DNA of 64,000 nt from Duganella rivi (GCF_009857435.1 NZ_WWCK01000001.1:62001-126000); one strand, 5' to 3'. Positions 1 to 8,637 are shown, numbered from the stretch's first letter. A program made the numbers and translations. Notes: a model not told the origin generated them from the letters alone.

Positions 1-452
1 GCGCGCAAGCCCTGCATGGCGAACTGCCAGATCGATTGATACGGCCCTTTCACCGGCAAGATGATTTGGTAAGTGCTGACGCGGCTCGCCTTGTCGTAGC
101 CCGCCTTGTACTCGCCTTGATTCAGCACCAGGCTGGACTTGGCGGCAAGGTCGAACAGCACTTTCACTTGCTGCTCGGCGTAGCGCTTCTCGCCCAGCGT
201 ATCGTAGAACGCAGCGAGGTTTTGATTGGCCGACGGCGGTGGCGGCGGCGTTACCAGCGCGGACGGCGCGGGCAATGGCTGCGCCATCACGCGTGCTTGC
301 GCGGCGCGCTGCGGCAGCAGCCATGCCCACGCTGCCACGCCGGCGATGCACAAGGCAATCGCCACGCACGCCGGAATACCAAGACGCAGCACGGCAATGC
401 GCGCGCGCAGCAGCAGCGCCGCCACATTCACTTGATTCAGCGCGGCTGCCAT
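1..452 (-). CDS. PilO-like pilus assembly protein (3' end cut off by window edge)
   Basis: The frame opens at an ATG at 452 and runs off the left edge without a stop, so only the first about 150 residues are visible. It begins MAAALNQVNVAALLLRARIA, followed by a single hydrophobic segment (about residues 19-45) and a Pro-rich linker (TPPPPPS). The periplasmic part after that includes FYDTLGEKRYAEQQ and VLNQGEYKAGYD, which recalls PilO, the inner-membrane alignment protein of type IV pilus and type II secretion systems. The start overlaps the end of the PilN-like gene by 16 bases, as expected for pilN-pilO pairs. The family call rests on gene order plus topology, not on a diagnostic motif. Confidence 0.6.
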   Translation of the reverse strand, partial: MAAALNQVNVAALLLRARIAVLRLGIPACVAIALCIAGVAAWAWLLPQRAAQARVMAQPLPAPSALVTPPPPPSANQNLAAFYDTLGEKRYAEQQVKVLFDLAAKSSLVLNQGEYKAGYDKASRVSTYQIILPVKGPYQSIWQFAMQGLR

Positions 453-985
453 GTGGCCTCCAATTGGAATCGCAATGGCCGGTTAGGGTCGGCGTCGTTG
501 ATTTCATGGCGAATCAGAATCACGCCGCTGAAACTCTCCTGCTCTTTCAGCGCTGCCACATAGTCCACCATATCGTCGCTGGTCTTGGTTTCAGCGGTAA
601 TCTTGAGGATGCGCTTGCGTGGATCGGGTTCCATTGCCACTAGCGCCACCGTGCGCGGCGTGGCGGCCAGCACCGCGTCCTGCAGCTCGCGCCACGGCAG
701 ATTCAGTTGCATCACCGCGCCGTTGACGAAGCTGGCCTGCGCTTCAGGAATGACAACACGCGCCACTTCCGCTGCGGGACGCTTCGACAGCGCGGCAACG
801 CGTTCCCGCAAATGCTCCACTTGATGCGCGCGTTCACGCTGCTGCTCAACCAGGTGCCAGCCGCCAAGCGCCGCACCGGCGCACAGCAGCACGCCCACGC
901 CGGCCAGCGCCAGCACGGCGGGATGGACATGGAACAAAGTGCGGCGCGCGCTGCGCGGTGCGAAATCGATCTTCATGCTTTTCAT
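437..985 (-). CDS. PilN-like inner-membrane pilus assembly protein
   Basis: A 182-residue protein with a short basic cytoplasmic tail (MKSMKIDFAPRSARR), one transmembrane helix (about residues 20-42) and a coiled-coil stretch (EQQRERAHQVEHLRERVAAL) leading into a small periplasmic domain. This is the architecture of PilN and GspL C-terminal proteins, which link the cytoplasmic PilM ring to PilO. The ATG at 985 was chosen over the one at 1012 because it gives a 4-base ATGA overlap with the stop of the preceding gene, a sign of translational coupling. Exact family membership is inferred from order and topology. Confidence 0.6.
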   Translation of the reverse strand: MKSMKIDFAPRSARRTLFHVHPAVLALAGVGVLLCAGAALGGWHLVEQQRERAHQVEHLRERVAALSKRPAAEVARVVIPEAQASFVNGAVMQLNLPWRELQDAVLAATPRTVALVAMEPDPRKRILKITAETKTSDDMVDYVAALKEQESFSGVILIRHEINDADPNRPLRFQLEATWQPR

Positions 986-1776
986 GCCGCGCCTCCGTTC
1001 AACACGCTGCATGGAATCTGAGCCGAGCTAGTCGCCGGTTTGATCCACGCGGCAGGCGCGTTGCCATGCACTTGCAGCAGCGACGGCGCCTCCATATCCA
1101 GCAGCAGCGCTTCGCGTTGCAGGGTTTGCGTCAGCCAGTCTTGATCTGCGCCTTGTGGAATCGGCAACGCGCGTACGGCACGCAAGCCTTTGCCATCGGT
1201 TTCAGTGGCGGCCAACGTCAACAACTGCTCGTGCACGAGGCCAAACCATGCGCCCTGCTTGAGGCCATGGCGACTCGTGTTCCATGCGCTGACAAAGCGC
1301 GGCTCGATAGCGACGGTGGACAGCTTGCAGTCCTGCGCCACCACGCGCAGCGCGGCCAGCAAGGCACGCGGCACGGCGGCGGCGAAGAACGGCTGCACCG
1401 CATCCCAGTCAGCCGAGACTTGCCACGCCGCAGGCACCTCGCCGTACAGCGATTGAAAACGCAGAGCGGCCGCCGCTTCCAGGTCGGCCATGCGCGCTGC
1501 GCCAGCCGGCGGCGTCACGCGCCACATGCGGGTCAACTCGTCGGACAGTACAAAGCTGACTGGCCAGCCTTCCACGTTCAACTCGCCCAGCACGGCGCGC
1601 AAGGCGTTGGCAATGGCGTCTGCCGGATGGTCGCCGGATGGCGCGATCTGCTGCGAGGCCAGCGTTTCCGGCGCGGTTGCGGCGCGGCCCGGGAAGCGCC
1701 AGCGAGCTACGCGCTGCACGCTCACGGCATGCGGCGCGACGTCGATGCGCAAGAATTGTCCGATCGCTCTACGCAT
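982..1776 (-). CDS. Soluble protein in PilM position, function uncertain
   Basis: A 264-residue protein without signal peptide or membrane segment. It sits between the assembly ATPase and the PilN-like gene, the place normally held by PilM, the actin-like cytoplasmic protein that binds the PilN tail. I do not see clear actin-fold phosphate loops, and it is shorter than a typical PilM (about 350 residues), so it may be a reduced PilM/MshI-type protein or something unrelated. Its start overlaps the ATPase gene's stop by 8 bases and its end overlaps the PilN-like start by 4 bases, so it is certainly part of this operon. Confidence 0.5.
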   Translation of the reverse strand: MRRAIGQFLRIDVAPHAVSVQRVARWRFPGRAATAPETLASQQIAPSGDHPADAIANALRAVLGELNVEGWPVSFVLSDELTRMWRVTPPAGAARMADLEAAAALRFQSLYGEVPAAWQVSADWDAVQPFFAAAVPRALLAALRVVAQDCKLSTVAIEPRFVSAWNTSRHGLKQGAWFGLVHEQLLTLAATETDGKGLRAVRALPIPQGADQDWLTQTLQREALLLDMEAPSLLQVHGNAPAAWIKPATSSAQIPCSVLNGGAA

Positions 1777-3442
1777 GCAAGGTCACCCGTTTAATTTCAG
1801 TCAGCGTGGTGCTGCCGCGCTTGACCAGTTCCAGCGCGGCCTGACGCAGGCTGCGCGTGCCATTTTCGTGCGCCGCTTGTTTGATCTGGCGGATCGGCCG
1901 CTTGTCGACAATCAGTTCGCGGATTTCGTCGTTCAAGGTCAGAATCTCCGCGATGGAACGGCGGCCTTTGTAGCCGGTGCCGCGGCAATCGCCGCAGCCC
2001 TTGCCCTGCATGAAGCGATACTCGTAGACATCGGCGCGCGTCATGCCGACACTGGCCAGTTCGTGGTCGTCCGGCGTGTATTCGGTGGCGCAGTGCGGGC
2101 AGTTGGTGCGGATCAAACGCTGCGCCCAGATGCCGTTCAGCGCCGATACAAACGCATACGGATCGATGCCCATGTGGGTGAAGCGGCCGAACACGTCGAA
2201 CACATTATTCGCGTGCACGGTGGTCAGCACCAAGTGGCCGGTCAACGCCGACTGCACGGCGATTTCCGCCGTCTCGCGGTCGCGGATTTCACCGACCATG
2301 ATTTTGTCCGGGTCGTGGCGCAGGATGGAGCGCAGGCCCTTGGCAAACGTCAGGCCCTTCTTCTCGTTGACCGGGATTTGCAGGATGCCCGGCAGCTGGT
2401 ACTCGACCGGATCCTCAATCGTGATGATTTTTTCGCGGCCGTTGTGGATCTCGGTCAGTGCAGCGTACAGCGTGGTGGTCTTGCCGGAACCGGTCGGCCC
2501 GGTCACCAGCAGCATGCCGTAAGCTTCTTGCGCCAGAGTGCGCAGCGTGGCCAGCGACGGTGCATCGAAGCCCAGCGCTTCCAGGGTCAGCGAACCGTAA
2601 GCCTCAATCATGGCGCGCTTGTCGAGAATACGGATCACCGCATCTTCGCCGTGGATGCTCGGCATGATGGAGACGCGCAAATCGATCTCGCGTCCATTGG
2701 CCTCCACGCGGAAGCTGCCGTCTTGCGGCACGCGGCGTTCGGCGATGTCCAGCTCCGCCAGCACCTTGATGCGCGAAATAATTTGCTCGGCCACGTCCAT
2801 GCCGTTGACGGCAGTGGCGTGATCGAGCACGCCGTCCACGCGGTACTTGACCGCCAGGCCGCCAGCCGTGCTTTCCAGGTGAATGTCGGACGCGCCGGCT
2901 TTCAGCGCATCGTAAAGCGTTGAGTTGACCAAGCGCACTGCCGGACTTGCGCCTTCCGACACCGAGGCAAACGACAGCACCGCCGCCGTCTTGCCGTCGC
3001 GCCGTCCTTCGCTGGCGCCAGGCAGCAGCGAGTCGGTGGCGCGCGCCGATTCCTCCTGTTTGGACAGATAGGCTTGAATATCGGCCTGCAGCGCAAGGCG
3101 CGCGGCCAATGGCGCCGACGGCGTGGCGCGCGCCTGCGTGCCGAGCCACGTTTGCAGATCGAGGTCGAACGGATCGGCAATCACGCCCACCACCGTGTTG
3201 TCCTGCGTGCGCAGCAGCACGCAGTGGCGCGCCATCGCTTGCGACAGCGGCAGCAGATCCCACGCCGGTTCGTAGGCCAGCATATCGACAGTCTCCAGCA
3301 CCGCCATGCCGAACGGCTGCGCCAGCGAACGCACCAGCAAGCGCGGTTCGGCGCCGGTCAGCGCTTCCAGTTCCTCCACCAGGGTGCGCTTGGATTGCTG
3401 GGCCAAGTGGCGGGCCCGCGCCAATAACGCGGTGTCGATCAT
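1769..3442 (-). CDS. gspE: GspE/PilB-family secretion or pilus assembly ATPase
   Basis: A 557-residue hexameric AAA-type ATPase that powers pseudopilus or pilus assembly from the cytoplasm. An N-terminal domain (about 1-130) is followed by the catalytic core: Walker A GPTGSGKT at 315-322, Asp box TIEDPVEYQ at 341-349, Walker B IMVGEIRD at 381-388 and His box LTGHLVLTTVHANN at 400-413. The zinc tetracysteine is intact (CPHC at 448-451, CGDC at 483-486), which is typical of GspE and PilB and usually absent from the retraction ATPase PilT. The length is normal for the family. Start and stop overlap the neighbouring GspF and PilM-position genes. Whether it serves a type II secretion, MSHA-like or dedicated exosortase-associated system cannot be decided from this part of the cluster. 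Confidence 0.93.
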   Translation of the reverse strand: MIDTALLARARHLAQQSKRTLVEELEALTGAEPRLLVRSLAQPFGMAVLETVDMLAYEPAWDLLPLSQAMARHCVLLRTQDNTVVGVIADPFDLDLQTWLGTQARATPSAPLAARLALQADIQAYLSKQEESARATDSLLPGASEGRRDGKTAAVLSFASVSEGASPAVRLVNSTLYDALKAGASDIHLESTAGGLAVKYRVDGVLDHATAVNGMDVAEQIISRIKVLAELDIAERRVPQDGSFRVEANGREIDLRVSIMPSIHGEDAVIRILDKRAMIEAYGSLTLEALGFDAPSLATLRTLAQEAYGMLLVTGPTGSGKTTTLYAALTEIHNGREKIITIEDPVEYQLPGILQIPVNEKKGLTFAKGLRSILRHDPDKIMVGEIRDRETAEIAVQSALTGHLVLTTVHANNVFDVFGRFTHMGIDPYAFVSALNGIWAQRLIRTNCPHCATEYTPDDHELASVGMTRADVYEYRFMQGKGCGDCRGTGYKGRRSIAEILTLNDEIRELIVDKRPIRQIKQAAHENGTRSLRQAALELVKRGSTTLTEIKRVTLHA

Positions 3443-4635
3443 GACATATCTCCAGCCAAATCAAAGATCGGCATATACAGCAGCACCACGATAGCGCCGA
3501 CCACCAGGCCGATGGCCGCCATCAGCAGCGGTTCAAAAGTACGCGTGAAACGTTCGATCCAGCGGCTGATCTCACCGTCGTAAAAAGCAGCGGACTGGGT
3601 CAGCATCGGCCCCATGTCGCCGGTGCGCTCGCCCACGCGCAGCATGCGCAGCGAAATCGGCGTGGTCAATTGACTGGCTTCAAAGGCAGTCGATAGCGGC
3701 AGGCCCGCTTCAATATCGGCGCGCGCAGTTTGCAGGTTCTGGCGCATGGCGTTCGACACCATGCCCTGCACCGTCTCAATCGCGTGCACGATGGTGATGC
3801 CGCCCTCGCTCAACATGCCGAGCGTCAGATACAGCCGCGATAATTCGTAAATGCGCACGCGCTCACCGATGCCGGGCAGCTTGCCCAGCAAGCGCGCCAT
3901 GCCGCCATTGGCCAGCAGGCGGCGCACGCCCAGTCCCAGTGCGGCCAGCACGGCGGCAATGCCGGCCAACAGCAGAGTGGTGTGCGAGCCGGCGAACTGG
4001 CCCCAGTTCAGCATCTGCTGCGACAGCCATGGCAGGTTGCGGCCGGCGCCTTGATAGACCTCGGCAAAGCGCGGCACCACATAGCCGATCAGGAACAGGC
4101 TCACGCCGCCGCCGACCAGCAACAAAATACAAGGATAAATCGCCGCCGACACCAGCTTGGCGCGCACGATGTCGATGCGCTGCTGGTAATCGATGAAGCG
4201 CGCCAATGAACGCGGTAGATCCGAGGTACCCTCGGCCGCTTTGACAATGCCGACGTACAGCGGCGGGAACAAATCCGGCTGCTCGGCCAGTACGGCAGAA
4301 AAGCGCTGCCCTTCGCGCAGGCCGCCCAGCAAGCGTTCCAGCACGCCGCGCGTGGCCGGATTGTTTTCCTTTTCCAGCAAGGCTTCCAGCCCTTCGACGA
4401 TGCCCAGGCCTGCGGTCAGCAGCGCCAGCAGCTCCTGACTGAACAGCACCAGCGAGAGCGCGCGGCGCTTGCCGCCGCGTCCCGGCAGGCCCAGTCGGCC
4501 CTGCACCGGCGTGATAGCGCTAACGAACAAGCCGCGCGCTTCGACCTGCCTGCGCGCATCGGCCTCATCGCGCCCATCGATCACCAAGTGCGAGATGACC
4601 ATATCGGCCGACAGGGTGCGTACGTCGAACTGCAT
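3439..4635 (-). CDS. gspF: GspF/PilC-family inner-membrane platform protein
   Basis: A 398-residue polytopic protein with the duplicated GspF domain and hydrophobic helices near the middle (LVSAAIYPCILLLVGGGVSL and the LLLAGIAAVLAALGLG region) and at the C-terminus (LLMAAIGLVVGAIVVLLY). It forms the inner-membrane platform on which the GspE ATPase acts. The ATG at 4635 (MQFDVRTL) was preferred to an upstream start at 4683, because the longer form would begin inside gspG and lacks family-like residues. The stop overlaps the gspE start by four bases (ATGA), and gspG ends 13 bases upstream. Confidence 0.92.
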   Translation of the reverse strand: MQFDVRTLSADMVISHLVIDGRDEADARRQVEARGLFVSAITPVQGRLGLPGRGGKRRALSLVLFSQELLALLTAGLGIVEGLEALLEKENNPATRGVLERLLGGLREGQRFSAVLAEQPDLFPPLYVGIVKAAEGTSDLPRSLARFIDYQQRIDIVRAKLVSAAIYPCILLLVGGGVSLFLIGYVVPRFAEVYQGAGRNLPWLSQQMLNWGQFAGSHTTLLLAGIAAVLAALGLGVRRLLANGGMARLLGKLPGIGERVRIYELSRLYLTLGMLSEGGITIVHAIETVQGMVSNAMRQNLQTARADIEAGLPLSTAFEASQLTTPISLRMLRVGERTGDMGPMLTQSAAFYDGEISRWIERFTRTFEPLLMAAIGLVVGAIVVLLYMPIFDLAGDMS

Positions 4636-4648
4636 GGGTAGGCGCCGC

Positions 4649-5092
4649 TTAGCGCGAGGTGATGTCGGCGTCTTCGCCCTCACCGCCCGGCTGGCCGTTG
4701 CGGCCTTCCGAGGTGATGATGAACTCAGCGCCGGCCTCCGGGCCCTTGTACTTGTACGGATGGCCCCACGGATCGGGCGGGATGCCCTTCTTCAGGTAAG
4801 GGCCGTTCCACTTGGCGCCCACGCTAGGGGCGGTGGTCACCAGCACATTCAAGCCTTCTTCGGTGGTCGGATAGCGGCCGACGTCGAGGCGGAAAGTGTC
4901 GAGCGCTTTTTCAAACGCTTCGATCTGCGCCTTGGCGATGGTCACTTCCGATTTGCCCAGTTGGGCGAAGTATTTCGGCCCCACGTACGCAGCCAACAAA
5001 CCGATGATGACGATCACCACCAGCAGTTCCAGCAAAGTGAAACCGGCCGCCTTGCGCAAGCCGGTCTTGCCGCCTTTAATTACCACTTCCAT
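4649..5092 (-). CDS. gspG: GspG-type major pseudopilin
   Basis: A 147-residue pseudopilin. After a short basic leader comes the prepilin peptidase site AAG/FTLLELLVVIVIIGLL, with Phe at +1 and Glu at +5 of the mature protein. The C-terminal half carries the GspG pattern of a conserved calcium-loop region (GRYPTTEEGLNVLV, then WNGPYLKK, IPPDPWGHPYKY), so it is GspG rather than a type IV pilin. It is the first gene of the run and has a clear ribosome site (GGAG eight bases before the ATG). No prepilin peptidase or secretin gene is visible in the window; they would lie beyond the left edge or elsewhere. Confidence 0.95.
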   Translation of the reverse strand: MEVVIKGGKTGLRKAAGFTLLELLVVIVIIGLLAAYVGPKYFAQLGKSEVTIAKAQIEAFEKALDTFRLDVGRYPTTEEGLNVLVTTAPSVGAKWNGPYLKKGIPPDPWGHPYKYKGPEAGAEFIITSEGRNGQPGGEGEDADITSR

Positions 5093-5177
5093 CCACGCAA
5101 CTCCTCTGCGATTAACTAGCTGGCTTAAAGTCAGAGGCTACCATGCGGTTTGCATCTCAGACAATCTTTTCTTGCAC

Positions 5178-6224
5178 TCAACCACCAGCGGTGCGCGTCG
5201 GCAACGACAGGCGCAAGCTCCACGAACGCGATTGCAGCCAACGCAGCAATGGACGCTCGACAAAGTAGTACGCAGCGCCACCGGCAGCTAGCGATGCCAC
5301 CAACACGGCAATGAAGGTTACCGCCGGGCCGGCCAGCGTGTAGAGCGGCGTCTTGAGGGCGATTTTCAAGAACAGGCCCATGGTGGCGAGATGGGTCAGA
5401 TAGATGGAGTAAGAGGCGTCACCGAGGAAGCCCAGAACCTTGGGCACGGCAAATTTGTAGTGCGCCTCCATCTGCGTCAGGCCGGCAATAAGGGCGGCAA
5501 AGCCGGCGGCAATCACAATGCCGGACAGGCTGTAAGGCAAGGCCACCCAGAAGCCCACGGCCAGCAACGCGAGGCCAACAGCGAAGTCAACCACACCCTT
5601 GCCGCGCTGCTTGTAGCGCCAGTAGGCCGCCATCCCGAGCAGGAAATACAGCGAATATGCCGAGGTGTAGACATTTAGCGCAGTGCGCTCATGCTCGCCG
5701 GGGAAGTGATACAGGGCGATCGCAACGACAGCCAGCACGGCCATGGCGATCATGCCGAGCCGTTTGTTGAGCAACAGCAGCGAGAACACGGCGTAAAACT
5801 GCAACTCATGGAACAGCGTCCAGGCCGGCGCCAGCGGCGGCGACGAGGCATTGACGCGCACCAAGGTGATCGTGGTCAGCCAGTCGGCCAAGCTTTTCGG
5901 CACGTTGGAATCCTGCCCAAAGCCCATCATCACCAAGAACACAAAGGCGCCCGTGTACAGCCAGTAGACCGGGAACAGGCGCGAAAAGCGACGGTAGGCA
6001 AAGTGCCCCCACTTTTCCGGCTTGCCGATATCGCGCTCGTGGGCAAACAGGATGATGAAGCCGGACAGCACGAAGAAGAAGTCCACGCCGAGGTGACCGC
6101 GGCTGGTGTAGTCAATGAAAGGACTCACCCCGCCGTAGCGTGGCAACAACATGTAAATGGAGAGGTGAAAAGCAACAACACTAATGGCGGCTAAAGCCCG
6201 CCCAGCTTGCAGGGTTCTCAGCAT
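5178..6224 (-). CDS. Acyltransferase 3 family membrane protein
   Basis: A 348-residue multi-spanning membrane protein of the acyltransferase 3 family (Pfam PF01757), which moves acetyl, succinyl or similar groups onto extracytoplasmic sugars. The N-terminus has the family pattern: LQAGRALAAISVVAFHL with the conserved His, then LGVDFFFVLSGFIILF and RRFSRLFPVYWL. About ten hydrophobic segments follow. It lies near an exopolysaccharide locus and a second acyltransferase is present at 16502-17578, so decoration of the exopolysaccharide is the likely role. That is inference, since substrate cannot be read from sequence. It is transcribed alone, with 156 bases separating it from epsA. Confidence 0.88.
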   Translation of the reverse strand: MLRTLQAGRALAAISVVAFHLSIYMLLPRYGGVSPFIDYTSRGHLGVDFFFVLSGFIILFAHERDIGKPEKWGHFAYRRFSRLFPVYWLYTGAFVFLVMMGFGQDSNVPKSLADWLTTITLVRVNASSPPLAPAWTLFHELQFYAVFSLLLLNKRLGMIAMAVLAVVAIALYHFPGEHERTALNVYTSAYSLYFLLGMAAYWRYKQRGKGVVDFAVGLALLAVGFWVALPYSLSGIVIAAGFAALIAGLTQMEAHYKFAVPKVLGFLGDASYSIYLTHLATMGLFLKIALKTPLYTLAGPAVTFIAVLVASLAAGGAAYYFVERPLLRWLQSRSWSLRLSLPTRTAGG

Positions 6225-6380
6225 GATGTCCTCGGAAAGGGTGGATGATCGCCACCTGTCCCGAGTTGACGAACGAATAAATTTGACCTGTTATTATTTT
6301 TGCCACGTGACTAATGATATCAATTTATCTCTTAATGATCTAGCAAATTACGATTGCCGCGGCGCATCATACAACAGTGC

Positions 6381-7187
6381 TCAAGCCGCCCTTGCCAGCG
6401 GTTGTGGCGGACGGTCGAACAGGTGGAGGGCCATGCCGCGCGCGATCGCTTGGGCACGGTTGGAAACGCCAAGCAGCCGATACAGCCGTTGCAGGTGATT
6501 CTTTACCGTCAGGCCAGAAATGCCCAGGATCAAGCCGATTTCCTCGTTGCTCTTGCCTTCGCGCACCCAGTGCAGGATTTCGGCTTCGCGCGCGCTGACC
6601 GGCCGCGCCAGGGTGCCGGCGCGCGCTTGCGCTTGCTGTCGGTTGATCCGTTGCAAGCTCATGTGCAGGTGCGGCAAAAGTAGCTCGAAGAAGTAGGCAT
6701 GGCGCGGGCGCGGACGGTGCGGCAGGCCGAATAGCACGAAGAAAGTCGAGCCGCCCGGCAAGCGCTCGCTGCCGTGCATCAGCATATTTTCCAGTCCCAG
6801 TTCACGCAGCTCGCCCTGGAAGGCCGCCAAGCCCTGCCCTGCTTTCAGTGGGTCGGCGCCGGGGCCGGCATCCAGCAGCGCCGGCAAGCGGGCGACCTGG
6901 CGGCAGTGATGCGCCAGCCGCAGCGCCAGCCCATCTTCGCGATCAACCAGGCGGCCCAGCAGGTCGGCGTCCAGCACGGTGCTGTGCAGGCACTCCACGT
7001 GTTGCAGTTCGTCTTGCGTGCCCAGTTGCAGGCACACCATCACCTGGTGCGGCAGCAGCGCCTGCAACGGCCCCTGCGTCCACAAGAAGAACTGGCGCGC
7101 ATCTTGCACCGGCAGCGCGCCTTCAATTGCGTGCAGCAGGTACTCTTGCTCCAGCTTGCTCAGGATGACCAGCTGTTCCATGCTCAT
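6381..7187 (-). CDS. epsA: LuxR-type regulator EpsA of the XrtB exopolysaccharide system
   Basis: A 268-residue regulator. Residues 1-190 form a sensory domain without recognisable cofactor motifs, and the C-terminal about 65 residues are a LuxR/GerE helix-turn-helix (PVSAREAEILHWVREGKSNEEIG, split here; then ISGLTVKNHLQRLYRLLGV). Overall layout matches EpsA, the regulator found with exosortase-linked exopolysaccharide genes in Methylobacillus and relatives. The start overlaps the stop of the upstream PhoB-like gene by four bases (ATGA), so the two regulators are translationally coupled. It probably controls the eps operons located 13-30 kb away in this window, which is inference from family. 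Regulation of epsA itself would depend on the PhoB-like gene's promoter. Confidence 0.87.
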   Translation of the reverse strand: MSMEQLVILSKLEQEYLLHAIEGALPVQDARQFFLWTQGPLQALLPHQVMVCLQLGTQDELQHVECLHSTVLDADLLGRLVDREDGLALRLAHHCRQVARLPALLDAGPGADPLKAGQGLAAFQGELRELGLENMLMHGSERLPGGSTFFVLFGLPHRPRPRHAYFFELLLPHLHMSLQRINRQQAQARAGTLARPVSAREAEILHWVREGKSNEEIGLILGISGLTVKNHLQRLYRLLGVSNRAQAIARGMALHLFDRPPQPLARAA

Positions 7188-7882
7188 GCTTGTGCCGCCA
7201 CGAAGCGGTAGCCGCTGCCGCGCACGGTTTCGATGCGCTGCTGGTAGCCGCTCGGCTGCAGTGCGCTGCGCAGGCGGCCGACGTGGGTGTCGACGGTGCG
7301 CTCATCGAGGTAGGCGGCGCTGCCCCACACTTGATCGAGCAGCTGGGCGCGGGTGTGCACGCGCTCGGGATGGCTCATCAGGAAATTCAGCAGCTTGAAT
7401 TCGACCCGGCCCAGCGCCAGTTCGCGCGCGCCGGCGGTCACGCGCTGGGTGCAGGGATCGAGCCGCAGGCCCGCCAGTTGCACCGGAGCGTCGGCCATGA
7501 CTGCGGCCGACCAGCGGCGCAGCAGGCAATGCACGCGCGCCACCATCTCGCGCGGGCTGAAAGGTTTGGTCATGTAATCGTCGGCGCCGCTTTCCAGCGC
7601 CATAATTTTGTCGGGCTCGCCGCAGCGCGCGGTCACCATCATGATCGGCAGGCTGCGCGTGCGCGATTGCGCGCGCAGGCGGCGCACCAGCGACAGGCCG
7701 CTCTGGCCCGGCAGATTCCAGTCCAGCAGCAACAGGTCGGGGAGGTGATCTTCCAGCATCAGCATGGCGCTCTCGGCATCGGCGGCGCGGCTGACCTGGT
7801 AGCCCGCCATGCCGAGGTTGAGGGCAATCAGCTCTTGAATCGCGGGCGTGCTTTCAATGATGAGGATGTGAGCGGCTGGCAT
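7184..7882 (-). CDS. PhoB-like OmpR-family response regulator with altered acidic pocket
   Basis: A 232-residue regulator with a receiver domain (1-120) and a winged-helix DNA-binding domain (about 130-228) that closely resembles PhoB (LLNFLMSHPERVHTR, VDTHVGRLRSAL, VRGSGYRF). The phosphoacceptor Asp54 (LLLDWNLPG), Thr84 and Lys106 (TKPFSP) are present. The first acidic cluster, usually Glu-Asp-Glu, reads Glu10-Ser11-Thr12, so the Asp that coordinates magnesium in PhoB is missing. Phosphorylation may therefore be weak or unnecessary. No histidine kinase and no phosphate uptake genes adjoin it, and it is coupled to epsA, which suggests a specialised exopolysaccharide regulator rather than the true PhoB. 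Confidence 0.85.
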   Translation of the reverse strand: MPAAHILIIESTPAIQELIALNLGMAGYQVSRAADAESAMLMLEDHLPDLLLLDWNLPGQSGLSLVRRLRAQSRTRSLPIMMVTARCGEPDKIMALESGADDYMTKPFSPREMVARVHCLLRRWSAAVMADAPVQLAGLRLDPCTQRVTAGARELALGRVEFKLLNFLMSHPERVHTRAQLLDQVWGSAAYLDERTVDTHVGRLRSALQPSGYQQRIETVRGSGYRFVAAQA

Positions 7883-7946
7883 AGCGTTTCCCTGTAAAGG
7901 AAATACTATGCAATAAGCAATCTGGCTTTACTAATATGATTTCTTT

Positions 7947-7985
7947 GGCGGATTCAGATTTAAAAAATATAAATCTGAATCCGCC
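7947..7985. repeat. Perfect 16-bp inverted repeat between two operons
   Basis: The arms are 7947-7962 and 7970-7985, separated by a 7-base A/T loop, with no mismatch. It lies 14 bases beyond the stop of the PEP-CTERM gene at 7999-8637 and about 65 bases upstream of the PhoB-like start. Position fits a transcription terminator for the nuclease/PEP-CTERM operon, but neither side is followed by a run of T in its own direction, so an mRNA-stabilising hairpin or a protein-binding site is also possible. Confidence 0.6.
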
Positions 7986-7998
7986 GGGTGTTTGACCT

Positions 7999-8637
7999 TT
8001 AAGCCTGCTGACGGCGCCGGGCCAGGCCCAGCAAGGCCAAGCCGCCTGCCAGCATGGCCCAGGTCGACGGTTCCGGCACTGGCGAGGTCAGGGTCGGAAT
8101 GCTGTTGCTCAGTGGCGTGGCCGCCACAGCGCCCTCGCCTGCCGTCACGCCGGCCGTCCAGTTCAGCTGTACCAGTTCGCCGGAGGCAAGGCTGGTGCCG
8201 AGGTAGGCGCTGTAGTCGGCGTTCATCAGCGCGACCGAGAACACCGAGCCGCCCGAGGTTTGCAAGGGATCGGCTGCGCCGCTGAAGCTGACGTTGAAGC
8301 CGATCTTGCCGCCGCTGAAGCTGACTGCGTGGAACAGGTCATTCCAGCCGCCAGGGTCGTCGTTGGTGATGGTATAGCCGGTCGCCAGCGAGCCGGCCAC
8401 GTTGCCTACAGTCTGGGCCGTGCTGCTGTCGCCAAAGCCGATGAAGTCGGTCAGCGTGACCGAAGCCAGCGCGGTGCCGGCATTGCCTGGGTTGAATTGC
8501 AGGTCGATCCAGCCGTCGCCGGTGAAACTCGACGTGTCGAACTCGACGTGGTACGTGGCGGCGGAAGCGAGGCTGGCGGCGGCGCTCAGGGCCAGCGCCA
8601 GCAAGCTGCGGCGCAAAGTGATGGAGGTGTTAAACAT
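7999..8637 (-). CDS. Secreted PEP-CTERM sorting-domain protein
   Basis: A 212-residue exported protein with a signal peptide (LLALALSAAASLASA, cleavage before ATYHVEF) and a C-terminal sorting signal made of VPEPSTWAML, a hydrophobic helix and the basic end LARRRQQA. The body is rich in Gly, Ser and Asp, typical of beta-rich surface proteins, and its function is unknown. Exosortase would cut at the PEP motif after export. The ATG at 8637 was chosen over 8646 because an AAGGA ribosome site lies nine bases before it but directly abuts the earlier ATG. That site overlaps the stop region of the nuclease gene upstream, so the two genes form one operon. Confidence 0.88.
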   Translation of the reverse strand: MFNTSITLRRSLLALALSAAASLASAATYHVEFDTSSFTGDGWIDLQFNPGNAGTALASVTLTDFIGFGDSSTAQTVGNVAGSLATGYTITNDDPGGWNDLFHAVSFSGGKIGFNVSFSGAADPLQTSGGSVFSVALMNADYSAYLGTSLASGELVQLNWTAGVTAGEGAVAATPLSNSIPTLTSPVPEPSTWAMLAGGLALLGLARRRQQA

